Assembly: GCA_050246915.1 (NCBI GenBank)
Contig: JBFWVD010000020.1
Span: forward strand, 1-64,000
DNA length: 64,000 nt
From: JBFWVD01 sp050246915
GTDB taxonomy: Bacteria > Actinomycetota > Acidimicrobiia > Acidimicrobiales > Ilumatobacteraceae
Reading direction: 5' to 3'
Numbering within the stretch: the first letter of the stretch is position 1; every line of letters begins with the position of its first letter. The notes beneath the pieces are model-generated. The model saw nothing but the letters and a program-made list of their open reading frames with translations. It did no database searches and was not told the DNA's origin. The position numbers and the translations under genes are program-made. This document shows, in pieces, positions 8,266 to 17,090 of the stretch.

Positions 8266-9255
8266 TCAGCGACGACGAGTGGCAGCTGGCGACGGTGCCA
8301 GCTTGGACAGCCGGGCGATGAGCACTTCCATCACCATGTCCGGCGGCCAGTCCATCATTCCACGCATGTCGAGATCGGCCTGGGCCAACAGCGCTATGGC
8401 CTTGGTGATACCGCCATGGCCGAGCCGTCTTGACTGATCGAGCGCCTTGCGAGCCGGGAAGGTCGATCCCTTGATCCCGAGCAGCTCGGCGGCAGACTTC
8501 TCGTCGGTGGCGCCGGCGCCATCGAGGCGCAGCATCCGGCCGTAGTGCCCGGTCAAGATCGCCATGACCTGGAGCGGATGGCGTTCACCGGCTCGCATCA
8601 TGCGGATGAGCTTGTCGAGCGCCTCGGCAGTGGCACCGCGATCGATGGCGTCGGTGAGCTCCCATGGAGGCACCGAGCCCGACTCCCCGAGGAACGGCTC
8701 GACATCGCCGACGGTGAGCTTGTGGCCCTTCTCGAACGACGCCGAGAGGGCTTCACAGATGGCCGTGATGCGGCCGGCGTCCTCGCCGAGCGTGGCCATG
8801 ACCGCAGCGGCCGCCGCCGCGTCGAGCTTGATGCCAGCGGCCGCGAACTGATCGTGGTACCAGTCCTGGCGATCGCGCGCCTTGCTCGGTGGATCGGCGT
8901 CGACGGTCTCGGCACCGGCCTTCTTGAGTGCGTCGGTGAGCGACTTGGGCATGCGCCCTCCGCCACCCACGAGCACCAGATCGGTTGAAGGCATCGGATC
9001 GGCCAGGTAGCTCACCAACGCAGCGATGTGATCTGCGGTGAAGCGACCCACTCCCTTGGCCACCACCACGCGTCGATCGGTGAGGAACGGCATGGTCTGG
9101 GCCGCGTCCACCACCTGTGCGACCTCGTAGTCGTCGCCGGCGAACTCATCCACCATCAACGTGCGATCGCCGGCCCCGACGAGCAGATGCACGCGCTCGT
9201 GCACCGCCGCGGACACGAGGCCCTCGTCTTCGCCTTTGATCAGCCACACACCCAC
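8266..9255 (-). CDS. holA: DNA polymerase III delta subunit
   Basis: A 329-residue HolA-family protein, the clamp-loader subunit that opens the beta clamp. The N-terminus MGVWLIKGEDEGLV and the AAA-like core (VDEFAGDDYEVAQVVDAAQTMPFLTDRRVVVAKG, then LVLVGGGGRMPKSL) match the family, followed by the helical collar domain (ESGSVPPWELTDAI, HPLQVMAILTGHYGRML, ARKALDQSRRLG). The start is a GTG; a second GTG two codons later (9249) is possible. Its first 110 bases overlap the annotated 3' end of comEC in another frame. Divergent from znuA across a 140-base gap is not the case: both are on the minus strand, with holA upstream. Confidence 0.93.
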   Translation of the reverse strand: MGVWLIKGEDEGLVSAAVHERVHLLVGAGDRTLMVDEFAGDDYEVAQVVDAAQTMPFLTDRRVVVAKGVGRFTADHIAALVSYLADPMPSTDLVLVGGGGRMPKSLTDALKKAGAETVDADPPSKARDRQDWYHDQFAAAGIKLDAAAAAAVMATLGEDAGRITAICEALSASFEKGHKLTVGDVEPFLGESGSVPPWELTDAIDRGATAEALDKLIRMMRAGERHPLQVMAILTGHYGRMLRLDGAGATDEKSAAELLGIKGSTFPARKALDQSRRLGHGGITKAIALLAQADLDMRGMMDWPPDMVMEVLIARLSKLAPSPAATRRR

Positions 9256-10579
9256 GAACAGCGACCCTAGCGATCATCAGCGCGGCGGCGACGGTGATCG
9301 GCACGAGGTGTTCGGCACGCACATCACCAACAGGTATCGCGGCACACACCCGGGCCACCAACGTGATCCAACGCACCAACAGCACTGCAGGGAACTGCAG
9401 TGCTGCACACAACCATCCCGGGGCAAGACCGGCCAACAACCCCACCGTGAGACCCCATGTCATGATCGGCCCCGCCGCCGGCGCGGCCAGCACGTTCGCT
9501 ACCGGTGAGATCAACGGCACCCCGCCGAACACCGCCAAGGTCACCGGCAGCACGCCGATCTGCGCGGCGATCGACAACGCCAACGGATCGATCAACCCGC
9601 GTGGCCCTGGGAGCCGCTGCGCGATCGGGTCGGACAACAACACGATCCCGGCCGTCGCCCCGAGTGACAACGCAAATCCCACGCTGTGCACGAGCAGCGG
9701 GTCGATGAGCAACAGGCCGATCACGGTCAACGCCAAGACGCGTATGGCCGCCGTCGGCCGTCCGGCCACGCGTGCACCGGCGGCGATCGCGGCCATGGTC
9801 GATGCCCGCAGCACCGATGGCTCGGCACGGGTCACGATGGTGAACCACACGATCACGAGCAACATCACCATCAGACGCGCCCTCGCACCCAGCCGCCTGA
9901 GTAACGGGCCGACAACGGCCAACACGAAGGCCACGTTCTCACCGGAGACCGCGGTCAGATGCGACAGGCCGGTGTCGCGATACGCAGCGATCAGATCGGG
10001 AGGCTGATCACGATCGTCACCGATCACGAAGCCGAGGTACATGGTGCGTTCGGCCGATGGCATGGTGCGAGCGCCTTGGGTGAGCAGTCGACGGACACGG
10101 TTGGCGCTGCGGGCCAGCGCGCTCCCCTGGTCGGCCTTGGCCACCGAGCCCAACGAGACCTGCCCCACGATGTGCTCGGCCCGAGCCCGAGCAACACGGT
10201 TGCGAGGCACGGGCGCCGCCGTACCGGAGATGTCGATCCGCTCGCCGGCCAGCACACGCGCCAACCGACGACCGCTCGAACCGCGACCCCACAACTCGAC
10301 GTGACGACCATCGAGTCGGGCCTCGGCCATGACCGCCCCGGCCAGCGATCGCGGATCGGTGAGCAATGTGACCCGGTCGGCCACCGCACCCCGTCGCATC
10401 GGCTCAGCACCTGACCACGCTCGGGCGCTGAGTGTCGAGCAGAGCACTGCGCCCGCCATCAGCAACATCAGCCAGCGAGGGCGCAACATCGCAACGGCCA
10501 GTACGACGATGACCACCGAGGCGGGAGCTGGACGGCGCAGCAACGCCCCGGCAGCAACCGCACCGGCCAACGAAACCAC
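9146..10579 (-). CDS. comEC: ComEC/Rec2-family DNA uptake channel, lacking the hydrolase domain
   Basis: A polytopic membrane protein of about 477 residues with the 'competence' domain (GLSHLTAVSGENVAFVLAVV and VLRASTMAAIA), expected to form the channel passing single-stranded DNA into the cell. N-terminal hydrophobic helices (VVSLAGAVAAGALL, LMLLMAGAVLCS) begin at the GTG at 10579. The open frame continues to 11326, but that part lies opposite a separate plus-strand gene and inside comEA and is Ser/Pro/His-rich, so I exclude it. The metallo-beta-lactamase domain found at the C-terminus of many ComEC proteins is absent. The Arg-rich last 36 residues are read across the start of holA. Confidence 0.82.
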   Translation of the reverse strand: MVSLAGAVAAGALLRRPAPASVVIVVLAVAMLRPRWLMLLMAGAVLCSTLSARAWSGAEPMRRGAVADRVTLLTDPRSLAGAVMAEARLDGRHVELWGRGSSGRRLARVLAGERIDISGTAAPVPRNRVARARAEHIVGQVSLGSVAKADQGSALARSANRVRRLLTQGARTMPSAERTMYLGFVIGDDRDQPPDLIAAYRDTGLSHLTAVSGENVAFVLAVVGPLLRRLGARARLMVMLLVIVWFTIVTRAEPSVLRASTMAAIAAGARVAGRPTAAIRVLALTVIGLLLIDPLLVHSVGFALSLGATAGIVLLSDPIAQRLPGPRGLIDPLALSIAAQIGVLPVTLAVFGGVPLISPVANVLAAPAAGPIMTWGLTVGLLAGLAPGWLCAALQFPAVLLVRWITLVARVCAAIPVGDVRAEHLVPITVAAALMIARVAVRGCVADQRRRRGPRVRGGARARASARRGRRSHVDGG

Positions 10580-10606
10580 CTGCCAGGTCGCTAGCGTGGT
10601 TGCCTC

Positions 10607-11044
10607 ATGCGTGCGGCTCTTCGACCTGTGCCTCGTGGACCCGTCATGTATCGGCGCCGCATCCGGAGATGGAGCGCCCTCGTCGGTGTGCTGGTGCCCG
10701 TCCTCACCGTGGCCGCTGCCGGCGCGGTGTTCACCATCCCCTGCGAAGGATCGCAATGCGTCACGCGCCACGGTCCCGGCTGGGGGCTCGGCGCCCTGGG
10801 CGCGCCAACGGCGGTGCTGGCGGGGATGCCCTGGAACCGTGGACCGATCGTGCTCAGCATCACCATCGCGTCCAGCATGCTGCTGTGGATGCTGATCGGT
10901 CGTTGGGCCGGCCGACGGGCCACCCGCTCGCCGGTCGCCGATTGGGGCGACTGGCGGCGTGAGTACTGGTGGCTGGTGCTGCCCATCTGGTTCGGCACTG
11001 CTCTCGCCGCGGTCGGGCTCGCTGCTGCTGTCGCCCTGCGCTGA
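10607..11044 (+). CDS. Small membrane protein of unknown function
   Basis: A 145-residue protein with three predicted membrane segments: about residues 24-44 (LVGVLVPVLTVAAAGAVF), 82-98 (IVLSITIASSMLLWMLI) and 122-143 (LVLPIWFGTALAAVGLAAAV). A Cys-containing extracellular-looking loop (PCEGSQCVTRHGPGWG) lies between the first two. It sits on the plus strand between comEA and comEC, divergent from comEC and convergent with comEA. A second ATG at 10646 would give a shorter form with an Arg-rich start (MYRRRIRRW) that fits the positive-inside rule. I do not recognise the family. Confidence 0.65.
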   Translation: MRAALRPVPRGPVMYRRRIRRWSALVGVLVPVLTVAAAGAVFTIPCEGSQCVTRHGPGWGLGALGAPTAVLAGMPWNRGPIVLSITIASSMLLWMLIGRWAGRRATRSPVADWGDWRREYWWLVLPIWFGTALAAVGLAAAVALR

Positions 11045-11090
11045 TCGGAGCGGGCGATCGGGATGGTCCGGATCGTGAGCGCCGGGATGC

Positions 11091-11774
11091 TCAGACATCG
11101 ACGAACTCGCGGATCGCCTCCAGCTTCGCTGGACCGATGCCGGGGACGTCGAGCAGGCCATCGACCGAGCCGAACGGGCCGTGTTGCTCGCGATAGCTGA
11201 CGATCGCCGCGGCGGTGGCGGGACCGACGCCCGGCAACGCGTCGAGTTCTTCGGCAGAGCCCCGGTTGAGGTTGACGATCCGCGGTGATTGCCCGCCAGA
11301 GGCCCCCGAAGCCGATGCCCCGACACCGATCGGCGCCTGACCGATGCGCGGCACCTCGATGCGGTCGCCGTCGCGCAACTCTCCAGCGAGGTTCAACGCG
11401 TTGGGATCGCCATCGATGGTCGGACCACCGGCCGCGGTGATGAGGTCGCTCACCCGTGCGCCGGAGGGCATCTTGTACACCCCGGGCAGCACCACTGCTC
11501 CGGCGGCGTGGACGACGATCGTCTCACCATCATCGACTCCGGCGCTGCCACCGGCATCGGGCCCAGAGCCCGGGGGGCTCGTCGGCGCCCCACGGCCCGC
11601 CCGTGTGGCGCTCGTCGTGGCCACCGCCAAGGTTGCGTCAATCGGGGTTGACGGAGGCCGGACGAGCCACCATCCCGCGGCAGCGACGACGATGACCGTG
11701 ATCGCCGCGCTGATCAGCCGGCGAGGTTCGAGACGCGCGACGAGGCCATCGAGAGAACCAGGTTCGGGCGACAC
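11091..11774 (-). CDS. comEA: ComEA-family helix-hairpin-helix DNA-binding protein
   Basis: A 227-residue membrane-anchored DNA receptor. It has a short cytoplasmic N-terminus, one transmembrane helix (about 20-40), a Ser/Gly/Pro-rich linker, an SLBB domain (VHAAGAVVLPGVYKMPSGARV) and a C-terminal double helix-hairpin-helix (NLNRGSAEELDALPGVGPAT and LLDVPGIGPAKLEAI). This is the standard ComEA layout in Gram-positive bacteria, where the HhH domain binds incoming double-stranded DNA. It is upstream of comEC on the same strand, but the two are separated by about 510 bases carrying an opposite-strand gene, so they may not be co-transcribed. Confidence 0.93.
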   Translation of the reverse strand: MSPEPGSLDGLVARLEPRRLISAAITVIVVAAAGWWLVRPPSTPIDATLAVATTSATRAGRGAPTSPPGSGPDAGGSAGVDDGETIVVHAAGAVVLPGVYKMPSGARVSDLITAAGGPTIDGDPNALNLAGELRDGDRIEVPRIGQAPIGVGASASGASGGQSPRIVNLNRGSAEELDALPGVGPATAAAIVSYREQHGPFGSVDGLLDVPGIGPAKLEAIREFVDV

Positions 11775-11832
11775 GACTTCCTCCCCGCGACGAAGCGAGC
11801 TGGGGAGGGGAAGGAGGCAACCTTAGGCGCGC

Positions 11833-12138
11833 TCACTCACCACGGCGGGCGCGCCAATCGGCTTCGATCTCGAACGGGATGCGTCGATATGCGCCCTTGT
11901 GTCCATACCCACGAAGCCGCCACTTCACATACGCGCCGACATAGCGCGCGATGAAGCCGACCTTGCCGTACATACGCCATTGGATGACATGCACCCGCTC
12001 GTGGTCGATGAGCAATTGCCGATCCGCGTGACCTTCGCGCACGAAGATCCACGAACCGAGCGTGATGCCCGACGATCCCGGCGGAACCGGGCCTCCCTCG
12101 ACGAGGCGCACCCCATCCGACAACCGCCGCACGCGCAT
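11833..12138 (-). CDS. Small HExxH-motif protein, putative zincin
   Basis: About 101 residues. The central segment LLIDHERVHVIQW contains a perfect HExxH motif (HERVH), and the C-terminal FEIEADWRARR supplies a downstream Glu that could be the third zinc ligand. This arrangement resembles small DUF4157-like zincins, though I cannot assign the family firmly. The ATG at 12138 is preferred; the open frame extends to 12207 without family support and with no good ribosome site. It lies upstream of comEA and downstream of the thioredoxin-like gene on the same strand. No signal peptide, so cytoplasmic. Proteolytic activity is inference. Confidence 0.62.
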   Translation of the reverse strand: MRVRRLSDGVRLVEGGPVPPGSSGITLGSWIFVREGHADRQLLIDHERVHVIQWRMYGKVGFIARYVGAYVKWRLRGYGHKGAYRRIPFEIEADWRARRGE

Positions 12139-12297
12139 GGTGACGACAGTACCCAACCAGAAGGACCTCGAATGGCGGCACCGGCGTCTGGGGCCAAAGC
12201 CGAGCACAACTTCGCCACAACGACTGATTCTGGGCTGGTACCTCGACTCATTTCGTGACCAGAGCAGCCCACCGCGCTTGCCGCACCCCCTAGCGGT
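12139..12297. other. Intergenic region without visible gene
   Basis: About 160 bases between the thioredoxin-TPR stop and the HExxH gene start, both on the minus strand. I see no ORF with coding character, no tRNA-like structure and no strong hairpin with a T-run. It probably holds the promoter of the HExxH gene. Confidence 0.4.
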
Positions 12298-13002
12298 TCA
12301 GAACAGCTGAGCAGTGAGGCGCTTGCGGTACTGCGCCGTGCGCGGGTCCTCAGGACCCATGAGCTCCAAGATGTCGATGAACCGCTGACGCGCTTCGTCG
12401 TCGTGCTTCACCGAACCGAGCAGGCCCGCGAGTTGCTCGTCGTAGTCATCGGTGGGGGCCGCGCCGATGCGGGCCATGGCGGCGACGCGTCGCGTCTCGG
12501 ACGACTCGGGAATTCGAGCCAACAGCTCGAGCGCTTGCTCGCCCTGTCCCTCAGCCACCATCAACTCGGCCAGCTTCACGATGGCGTCTTCGTTGCCCGG
12601 GTCGATCTCGAGCGCGTGCAACAGCGATGCGGGATCGCCGGCGGCGATGAGCGACGCCAGCTCGGACTCGGCCGCCGACGGCAACAGTTGGCCGACGAAC
12701 TCCCGAACCGCTTGCTCTGGCTGCGCTCCGAGGAAGCCGTTCACGGGCTGCCCGTCCTTGAGCGCCACCACCAGGGGGATGGACTGCACCTGGAACGCCT
12801 GGGAGATACCGGGGTTCTCGTCGACGTTGACCTTGACCATGACCACCTGGCCGCCGGTCTCGTCGATGACCTTCTCGAGGATGGGACCGAGCGTGCGGCA
12901 CGGGCCGCACCACGGGGCCCACAGATCGACCACGACGGGAACGTGCTGGGAGCGGTCGAGAACTTCGGTCTGAAAGGTCGCGTCGGTGACGTCGATGGCC
13001 AT
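12298..13002 (-). CDS. Thioredoxin-domain protein with TPR tail (YbbN/CnoX-like)
   Basis: A 234-residue cytoplasmic protein: thioredoxin fold at about 1-110 with the WCGPC redox motif at 31-35, then a helical, TPR-like C-terminal half (HALEIDPGNEDAIVKLAELM, ARIPESSETRRVAAM). This domain order is that of YbbN/CnoX, a holdase that hands clients to chaperones in E. coli; in Actinobacteria CxxC-containing versions are common and may also act as oxidoreductases. The ATG at 13002 begins MAIDVTDATFQTEVL, the family start; the open frame upstream to 13185 is not homologous. Divergent from the phosphotransferase gene. Confidence 0.88.
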   Translation of the reverse strand: MAIDVTDATFQTEVLDRSQHVPVVVDLWAPWCGPCRTLGPILEKVIDETGGQVVMVKVNVDENPGISQAFQVQSIPLVVALKDGQPVNGFLGAQPEQAVREFVGQLLPSAAESELASLIAAGDPASLLHALEIDPGNEDAIVKLAELMVAEGQGEQALELLARIPESSETRRVAAMARIGAAPTDDYDEQLAGLLGSVKHDDEARQRFIDILELMGPEDPRTAQYRKRLTAQLF

Positions 13003-13109
13003 GACGTCGAGGCTACAGGGACGAGGACGTGACAGGAGCGAGGAGGCGACAGGCCCGCGTCGTCGCCCAGCGGCCGCACGTGACATCACGGCGGCTACCG
13101 TCACATGCC

Positions 13110-14147
13110 ATGAACGATCCGATCGGCATCGACGTCGACAAGGTCTCGCGCTGGCTGAGCGACAACATCGACGGGGCCACCGCACCGTTCGCTTTCGACC
13201 TCCTCGCCGGAGGGCACTCCAACCTCACCTTTCGCGTGGTGGACGCCAACGGCAGCGCCTACGTGTTGCGCCGCCCACCGCTGGGCCATCTGCTGGCCAG
13301 TGCCCATGACATGGGCCGCGAGTACCGCATCATCGCCGCGCTCGGAAACACCGCGGTGCCCGTTCCCGCGGCCCACGGCCACTGCGACGACATCGAGGTC
13401 AACGGCGCGCCGTTCTACGTGATGGGGCTCATCGATGGGCTGGTCATCCGCACGCTCGATGACGCCGCGCACCTCCTCGATGCCGCTGGTCGACGCCGTG
13501 CCGGCGAGGAGCTGGTGGACACGTTGGCCGTGTTGCACGACGTCGATCCCGATGCCGTGGGCCTGGGTGGTCTCGGCAAGAAGGAGGACTACATCGCCCG
13601 GCAGCTCAAGCGTTGGCACGGGCAATGGGAACAATCCAAGACCCGTGAACTCCCAGCGGTCGACGACACCTTCGACATCTTGGTCTCGCGCATCCCGACC
13701 CAACAGGGTGCGAGCATCGTGCACGGCGACTATCGACTCGAGAACTCCATGGTGAGTCGTGAAGGCGAGTTGCTGGCGGTCATCGATTGGGAGATCTGCA
13801 CGCTCGGCGATCCCCTCGCCGATCTCGGCCTGCTGTATGTGTACTGGTCGATCGACAACGGCGACGACGAGGCCGCACTGCCCCAAGCACCGACGTTGCT
13901 CGACGGCTTCCCGTCCGTCGACGAGGTCATCGCCCGGTACGCGGCCCGATCCAGCCGGGATCTCTCCGATCTCGACTACTACATCGCTTTCGGCTACTGG
14001 AAGCTCGCCTGCATCGTGGAGGGCGTCTACAACCGCTACCTCAGTGGGGCGCGCGGCGAACGAGATCCCGCCACGCTCGTGGGGTTCGCCAATCAAGTGG
14101 AACTCTGCGCCCGACTCGGCGCCGAGTTCGCCGGAAAGCTCCGCTGA
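13110..14147 (+). CDS. Phosphotransferase family protein (APH/ACAD10-like kinase fold)
   Basis: A 345-residue protein with the aminoglycoside-phosphotransferase/choline-kinase fold. Visible motifs: GGHSNLTFRVVDANGSAYVLRR (nucleotide-binding strand and Lys/Arg region), the catalytic IVHGDYRLENSMV loop (HGDxxxxN) and VIDWE with the metal-binding Asp. This subgroup often accompanies acyl-CoA dehydrogenases in lipid-degrading Actinobacteria. The ATG at 13110 is chosen since homology starts there; the frame is open from 13029. The PAC2 gene follows after 9 bases. Substrate unknown; resistance function is unlikely given the context. Confidence 0.85.
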   Translation: MNDPIGIDVDKVSRWLSDNIDGATAPFAFDLLAGGHSNLTFRVVDANGSAYVLRRPPLGHLLASAHDMGREYRIIAALGNTAVPVPAAHGHCDDIEVNGAPFYVMGLIDGLVIRTLDDAAHLLDAAGRRRAGEELVDTLAVLHDVDPDAVGLGGLGKKEDYIARQLKRWHGQWEQSKTRELPAVDDTFDILVSRIPTQQGASIVHGDYRLENSMVSREGELLAVIDWEICTLGDPLADLGLLYVYWSIDNGDDEAALPQAPTLLDGFPSVDEVIARYAARSSRDLSDLDYYIAFGYWKLACIVEGVYNRYLSGARGERDPATLVGFANQVELCARLGAEFAGKLR

Positions 14148-14156
14148 GGCCTCGCC

Positions 14157-15077
14157 GTGACCGAGCCCGACGCCAGCTCCCCTGAGCCAACACCTGTTGT
14201 GAAACCGCTCATGCAGGTACACAACGACGCGCACCTCGACGATCCACTCATGGTCGTCGCCCTCGATGGTTGGATCGACGCCGGCACCGCCGCGGCGACC
14301 GCGATGGCCACAATCCGCGATCAGATCGGGGCCACGCTGCTGGCCACCTTCGACTCCGATGTCTTCATCGACTACCGAGCCCGGCGGCCGACCATGCACA
14401 TACGCGACGGTGTGAACACCGGGCTCACATGGCCGGAGATCGTCATGCACTACGGCAAGGAACCCAATGGCCGCGATGTGATCGTGCTCAGCGGTCCGGA
14501 GCCCGACGCCCAATGGTTCGCGTTCACTGCTGCGGTCCGCTCATTGGCGGTCAAGCTCGGTGTGGCGCAGCTCATCGGTCTCGGCGCATATCCCATCGCG
14601 GTGCCCCACACCCGACCGTCCATGGTGAGCTGCACCGCCGGGTCGGCCGACCAGGCCATCGCGTCCGGACTCACTCGCAGCTCGGTCGATGTCCCGGCAG
14701 GCGTCGCGGCCGCGCTGGAGCGTTCGTTCTCCGACATGGGTATCCCGAGCCTCGGCATCTGGGCGCAGGTTCCGCACTACGCCGCGGCGATGGCATATCC
14801 CGGCGCGGCGTTCGCTCTGGTGGAGACGTTGAACTCGCTCGTCGGCACCGGCTTCGTGGCGGAGCCCTTGCGCATCCAAGCCGGCGAGCAGCGTGTACGA
14901 CTCGATCAACTCGTGGCCCAGAGTCAGGAGCATCTCACGATGCTCCATCAGCTCGAGGTGGCCTACGACGAAGCGGTCGCCGAGCAGAGCCCACTCACCG
15001 CGCCCGGCGAACCGCTGCCATCAGGTGACGAACTGGCCGCCGAGCTCGAGAAATTCCTGCGGGATCAAGACAGCTGA
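14157..15077 (+). CDS. PAC2 family protein
   Basis: A 306-residue soluble protein of the PAC2 (proteasome assembly chaperone 2) family: VVALDGWIDAGTAAATAM near the N-terminus, VIVLSGPEPDAQWFAFTAAV and LIGLGAYPIAVPHTRPSMV in the core. Actinobacterial members occur with and without proteasome genes, and their role is unsettled. The start is GTG at 14157, 9 bases after the preceding phosphotransferase. The C-terminal 60 residues are helical and acidic. The F420-type oxidoreductase follows 28 bases later. Confidence 0.88.
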   Translation: MTEPDASSPEPTPVVKPLMQVHNDAHLDDPLMVVALDGWIDAGTAAATAMATIRDQIGATLLATFDSDVFIDYRARRPTMHIRDGVNTGLTWPEIVMHYGKEPNGRDVIVLSGPEPDAQWFAFTAAVRSLAVKLGVAQLIGLGAYPIAVPHTRPSMVSCTAGSADQAIASGLTRSSVDVPAGVAAALERSFSDMGIPSLGIWAQVPHYAAAMAYPGAAFALVETLNSLVGTGFVAEPLRIQAGEQRVRLDQLVAQSQEHLTMLHQLEVAYDEAVAEQSPLTAPGEPLPSGDELAAELEKFLRDQDS

Positions 15078-15105
15078 ACGCAACAACCAACACGAAGGTG
15101 GGGAC

Positions 15106-16125
15106 ATGAAGGTCGATGGTGGTTTGGGGTTGAACCTCTCGGAGGCAGCGGCGACCGCGCGCGAGGCCGAAGCGATGGGGTACAGCGGGCTGTGGGGATC
15201 TGAAACATCGCACGATCCGTTCTTCCCCGTGTTGCTCGCCGCAGAGCACACCACGACGGTCGAACTGGGCACCGCAATTGCAGTTGCGTTCGCCCGCAGC
15301 CCGATGAACCTTGCCAACATCGCCTGGGATCTGCAGGCCTACTCCAAGGGCCGTTTCCTGCTCGGACTCGGATCGCAGATCAAGCCGCACATCACCCGTC
15401 GCTTCTCGATGCCGTGGAGCCATCCCGCGGCACGCATGCGCGAGCTGATCTTGGCCATGCGAGCCATCTGGGACTGCTGGTTGAACGGGACGAAGCTCGA
15501 CTTCCGCGGCGAGTTCTACACGCACACACTCATGACCCCGATGTTCTCGCCGAACCCCGACGAGGTGGCGCCATACGGCCCGCCGAAGGTGTTCCTGGCC
15601 GGCGTGGGTGAGCTCATGACCGAGGTGGCCGGCGAGGTGGCCGATGGGTTCCTGGCCCATGGCTTCAGCACCGAGAAGTATCTGCGCGAGGTCACCATCC
15701 CGGCCCTCGCCCGCGGTCGGGCCAAAGCCGGCAAGACCATGGAGGGGTTCGAGCTCGTCGTGCCGGGGTTCGTCGTCACCGGCAACAACGACGCCGAACT
15801 CGACGCGGCACGCAAGGGCACGACCGAACAGATCGCCTTCTACGGCTCCACCCCCGCATATCGCGGTGTGCTCGAGGTACACGGTTGGGGTGAGCTGCAA
15901 AGCGAGCTGCACGCGCTCTCGCTCAAGGGCAAGTGGGAAGAGATGGGCACGCTCATCAACGACGAGATCCTCAACACCTTCGCGGTGGTCGGCTCCCCCG
16001 AGCACATCGGAGCCGAGATCGCTCATCGCTTCGGTGACGTCGCCCAGCGCATGAGCTTCTACGCGCCGTACAAGAGCGACCCGGAGCGTTGGCGCCCGGT
16101 GATCGCCGACCTCCGCAAGATCTGA
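15106..16125 (+). CDS. LLM-class (F420-dependent type) oxidoreductase
   Basis: A 339-residue TIM-barrel protein of the luciferase-like monooxygenase superfamily. Family features: AREAEAMGYSGLWGSET, LGTAIAVAFARSPMNLA, LLGLGSQIKPHITRRFSM and ARMRELILAMRAIWDCW, typical of actinobacterial proteins annotated as F420-dependent (TIGR03617-like). It would use F420 or FMN to oxidise or reduce an unknown substrate. A strong GAAGGTGGGGA ribosome site precedes the ATG at 15106, inside a much longer open frame that begins in the PAC2 gene. Probably co-transcribed with the PAC2 and phosphotransferase genes. Confidence 0.88.
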   Translation: MKVDGGLGLNLSEAAATAREAEAMGYSGLWGSETSHDPFFPVLLAAEHTTTVELGTAIAVAFARSPMNLANIAWDLQAYSKGRFLLGLGSQIKPHITRRFSMPWSHPAARMRELILAMRAIWDCWLNGTKLDFRGEFYTHTLMTPMFSPNPDEVAPYGPPKVFLAGVGELMTEVAGEVADGFLAHGFSTEKYLREVTIPALARGRAKAGKTMEGFELVVPGFVVTGNNDAELDAARKGTTEQIAFYGSTPAYRGVLEVHGWGELQSELHALSLKGKWEEMGTLINDEILNTFAVVGSPEHIGAEIAHRFGDVAQRMSFYAPYKSDPERWRPVIADLRKI

Positions 16126-16144
16126 GCCCGCTCGATACGAGGGG

Positions 16145-16921
16145 TCACGACCCGGCGATCATGAATCGCCACGATTCGAAGAACTCGACGAAGCCCAGCC
16201 GACGGTAGAGATCGCGGGCGCGGTTTCCGTGCGAGACCGCGAGACCGATCTGGTCGTCACCGGCGCGCACCAGCGCATCGATGGCATGCACGAGCAACGC
16301 GCTCCCGACGCCACCACCGTGGAACCGAGGATCGACGGCGACATCAGTGACCCACGGGCCTCCGGGGAACACCCGTCCGCGCTCCGCCATCGACACGACG
16401 ATGAACCCGATGACATCGTCGCCATCACGGGCTTCGCACGACGCATCCCACCGCACCGAGCCCACGACCTCGCCGCTCAGGTAGGTCGCGATCGTGTGGC
16501 GAGCCCCACCGGGCAACAGCTCGGCGGGATCGTGGTCGACGTGGCCGACGGGATAGGCGCTGGTCATGAGATGGGCGTAGCGATCGGGGGACATCTCGAG
16601 CGGACCGATGGAGCACGATGCCACAGCAACGGACGACGCCCGGTCCGCGTCAGCGAGATCGAGGGTCATCAGATGGGCGTGACGCACGAGCACCTCGCCG
16701 CGATCGACCAGCGCCGCGGCGACACGTCCATCGTCGACGGTGATCTGCCAACCGGCGAACCCCGATGTGATGACGGCGGCGATGTCCACGGGCTCGGCAC
16801 CTGGCCGAGATCGGATCAACGCGGTGTTCGCGACAGCGATGTGATCGGGTTCGATCGAAGCCAGAACTCGTCCATCTCGGGACCGCAGTTCGTTCGCGCT
16901 CCCCTGGCCGGCACCTTCCAC
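16145..16921 (-). CDS. GNAT family N-acetyltransferase
   Basis: A 258-residue protein whose C-terminal half is a GNAT domain: VTDVAVDPRFHGGGVGSALL holds the acetyl-CoA pyrophosphate-binding loop and LAVSHGNRARDLYRRLGFVE the last conserved helix and strand. The N-terminal 110 residues look like a second, degenerate GNAT half without the loop. The substrate is unknown. It is convergent with the LLM oxidoreductase gene (19-base gap) and divergent from the large unassigned gene at 17091. Confidence 0.83.
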   Translation of the reverse strand: MEGAGQGSANELRSRDGRVLASIEPDHIAVANTALIRSRPGAEPVDIAAVITSGFAGWQITVDDGRVAAALVDRGEVLVRHAHLMTLDLADADRASSVAVASCSIGPLEMSPDRYAHLMTSAYPVGHVDHDPAELLPGGARHTIATYLSGEVVGSVRWDASCEARDGDDVIGFIVVSMAERGRVFPGGPWVTDVAVDPRFHGGGVGSALLVHAIDALVRAGDDQIGLAVSHGNRARDLYRRLGFVEFFESWRFMIAGS

Positions 16922-17090
16922 CTCGGCACTGTGACACGGCAGGGCAATCGACGTGGCGCGCGTCGTGGACCGAGCCGAAAGTCACTTTGCTCAAGGACCG
17001 TCGTGCCCGCCGTTGGGGGAAGCGATCCCCTACTGCCAGCCGCGGTGTTGGGATTCCACTGACCCAAAGGCAGATCCGAAAGGGGGCACC

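Noticed and set aside
10580..11326. N-terminal extension of comEC
   Set aside because: Low-complexity Ser/Pro/His residues, overlaps comEA in another frame and lies opposite a better-supported gene.
13101..14513. Minus-strand open frame of about 470 codons
   Set aside because: Antisense to the phosphotransferase and PAC2 genes; shadow of high GC third positions.
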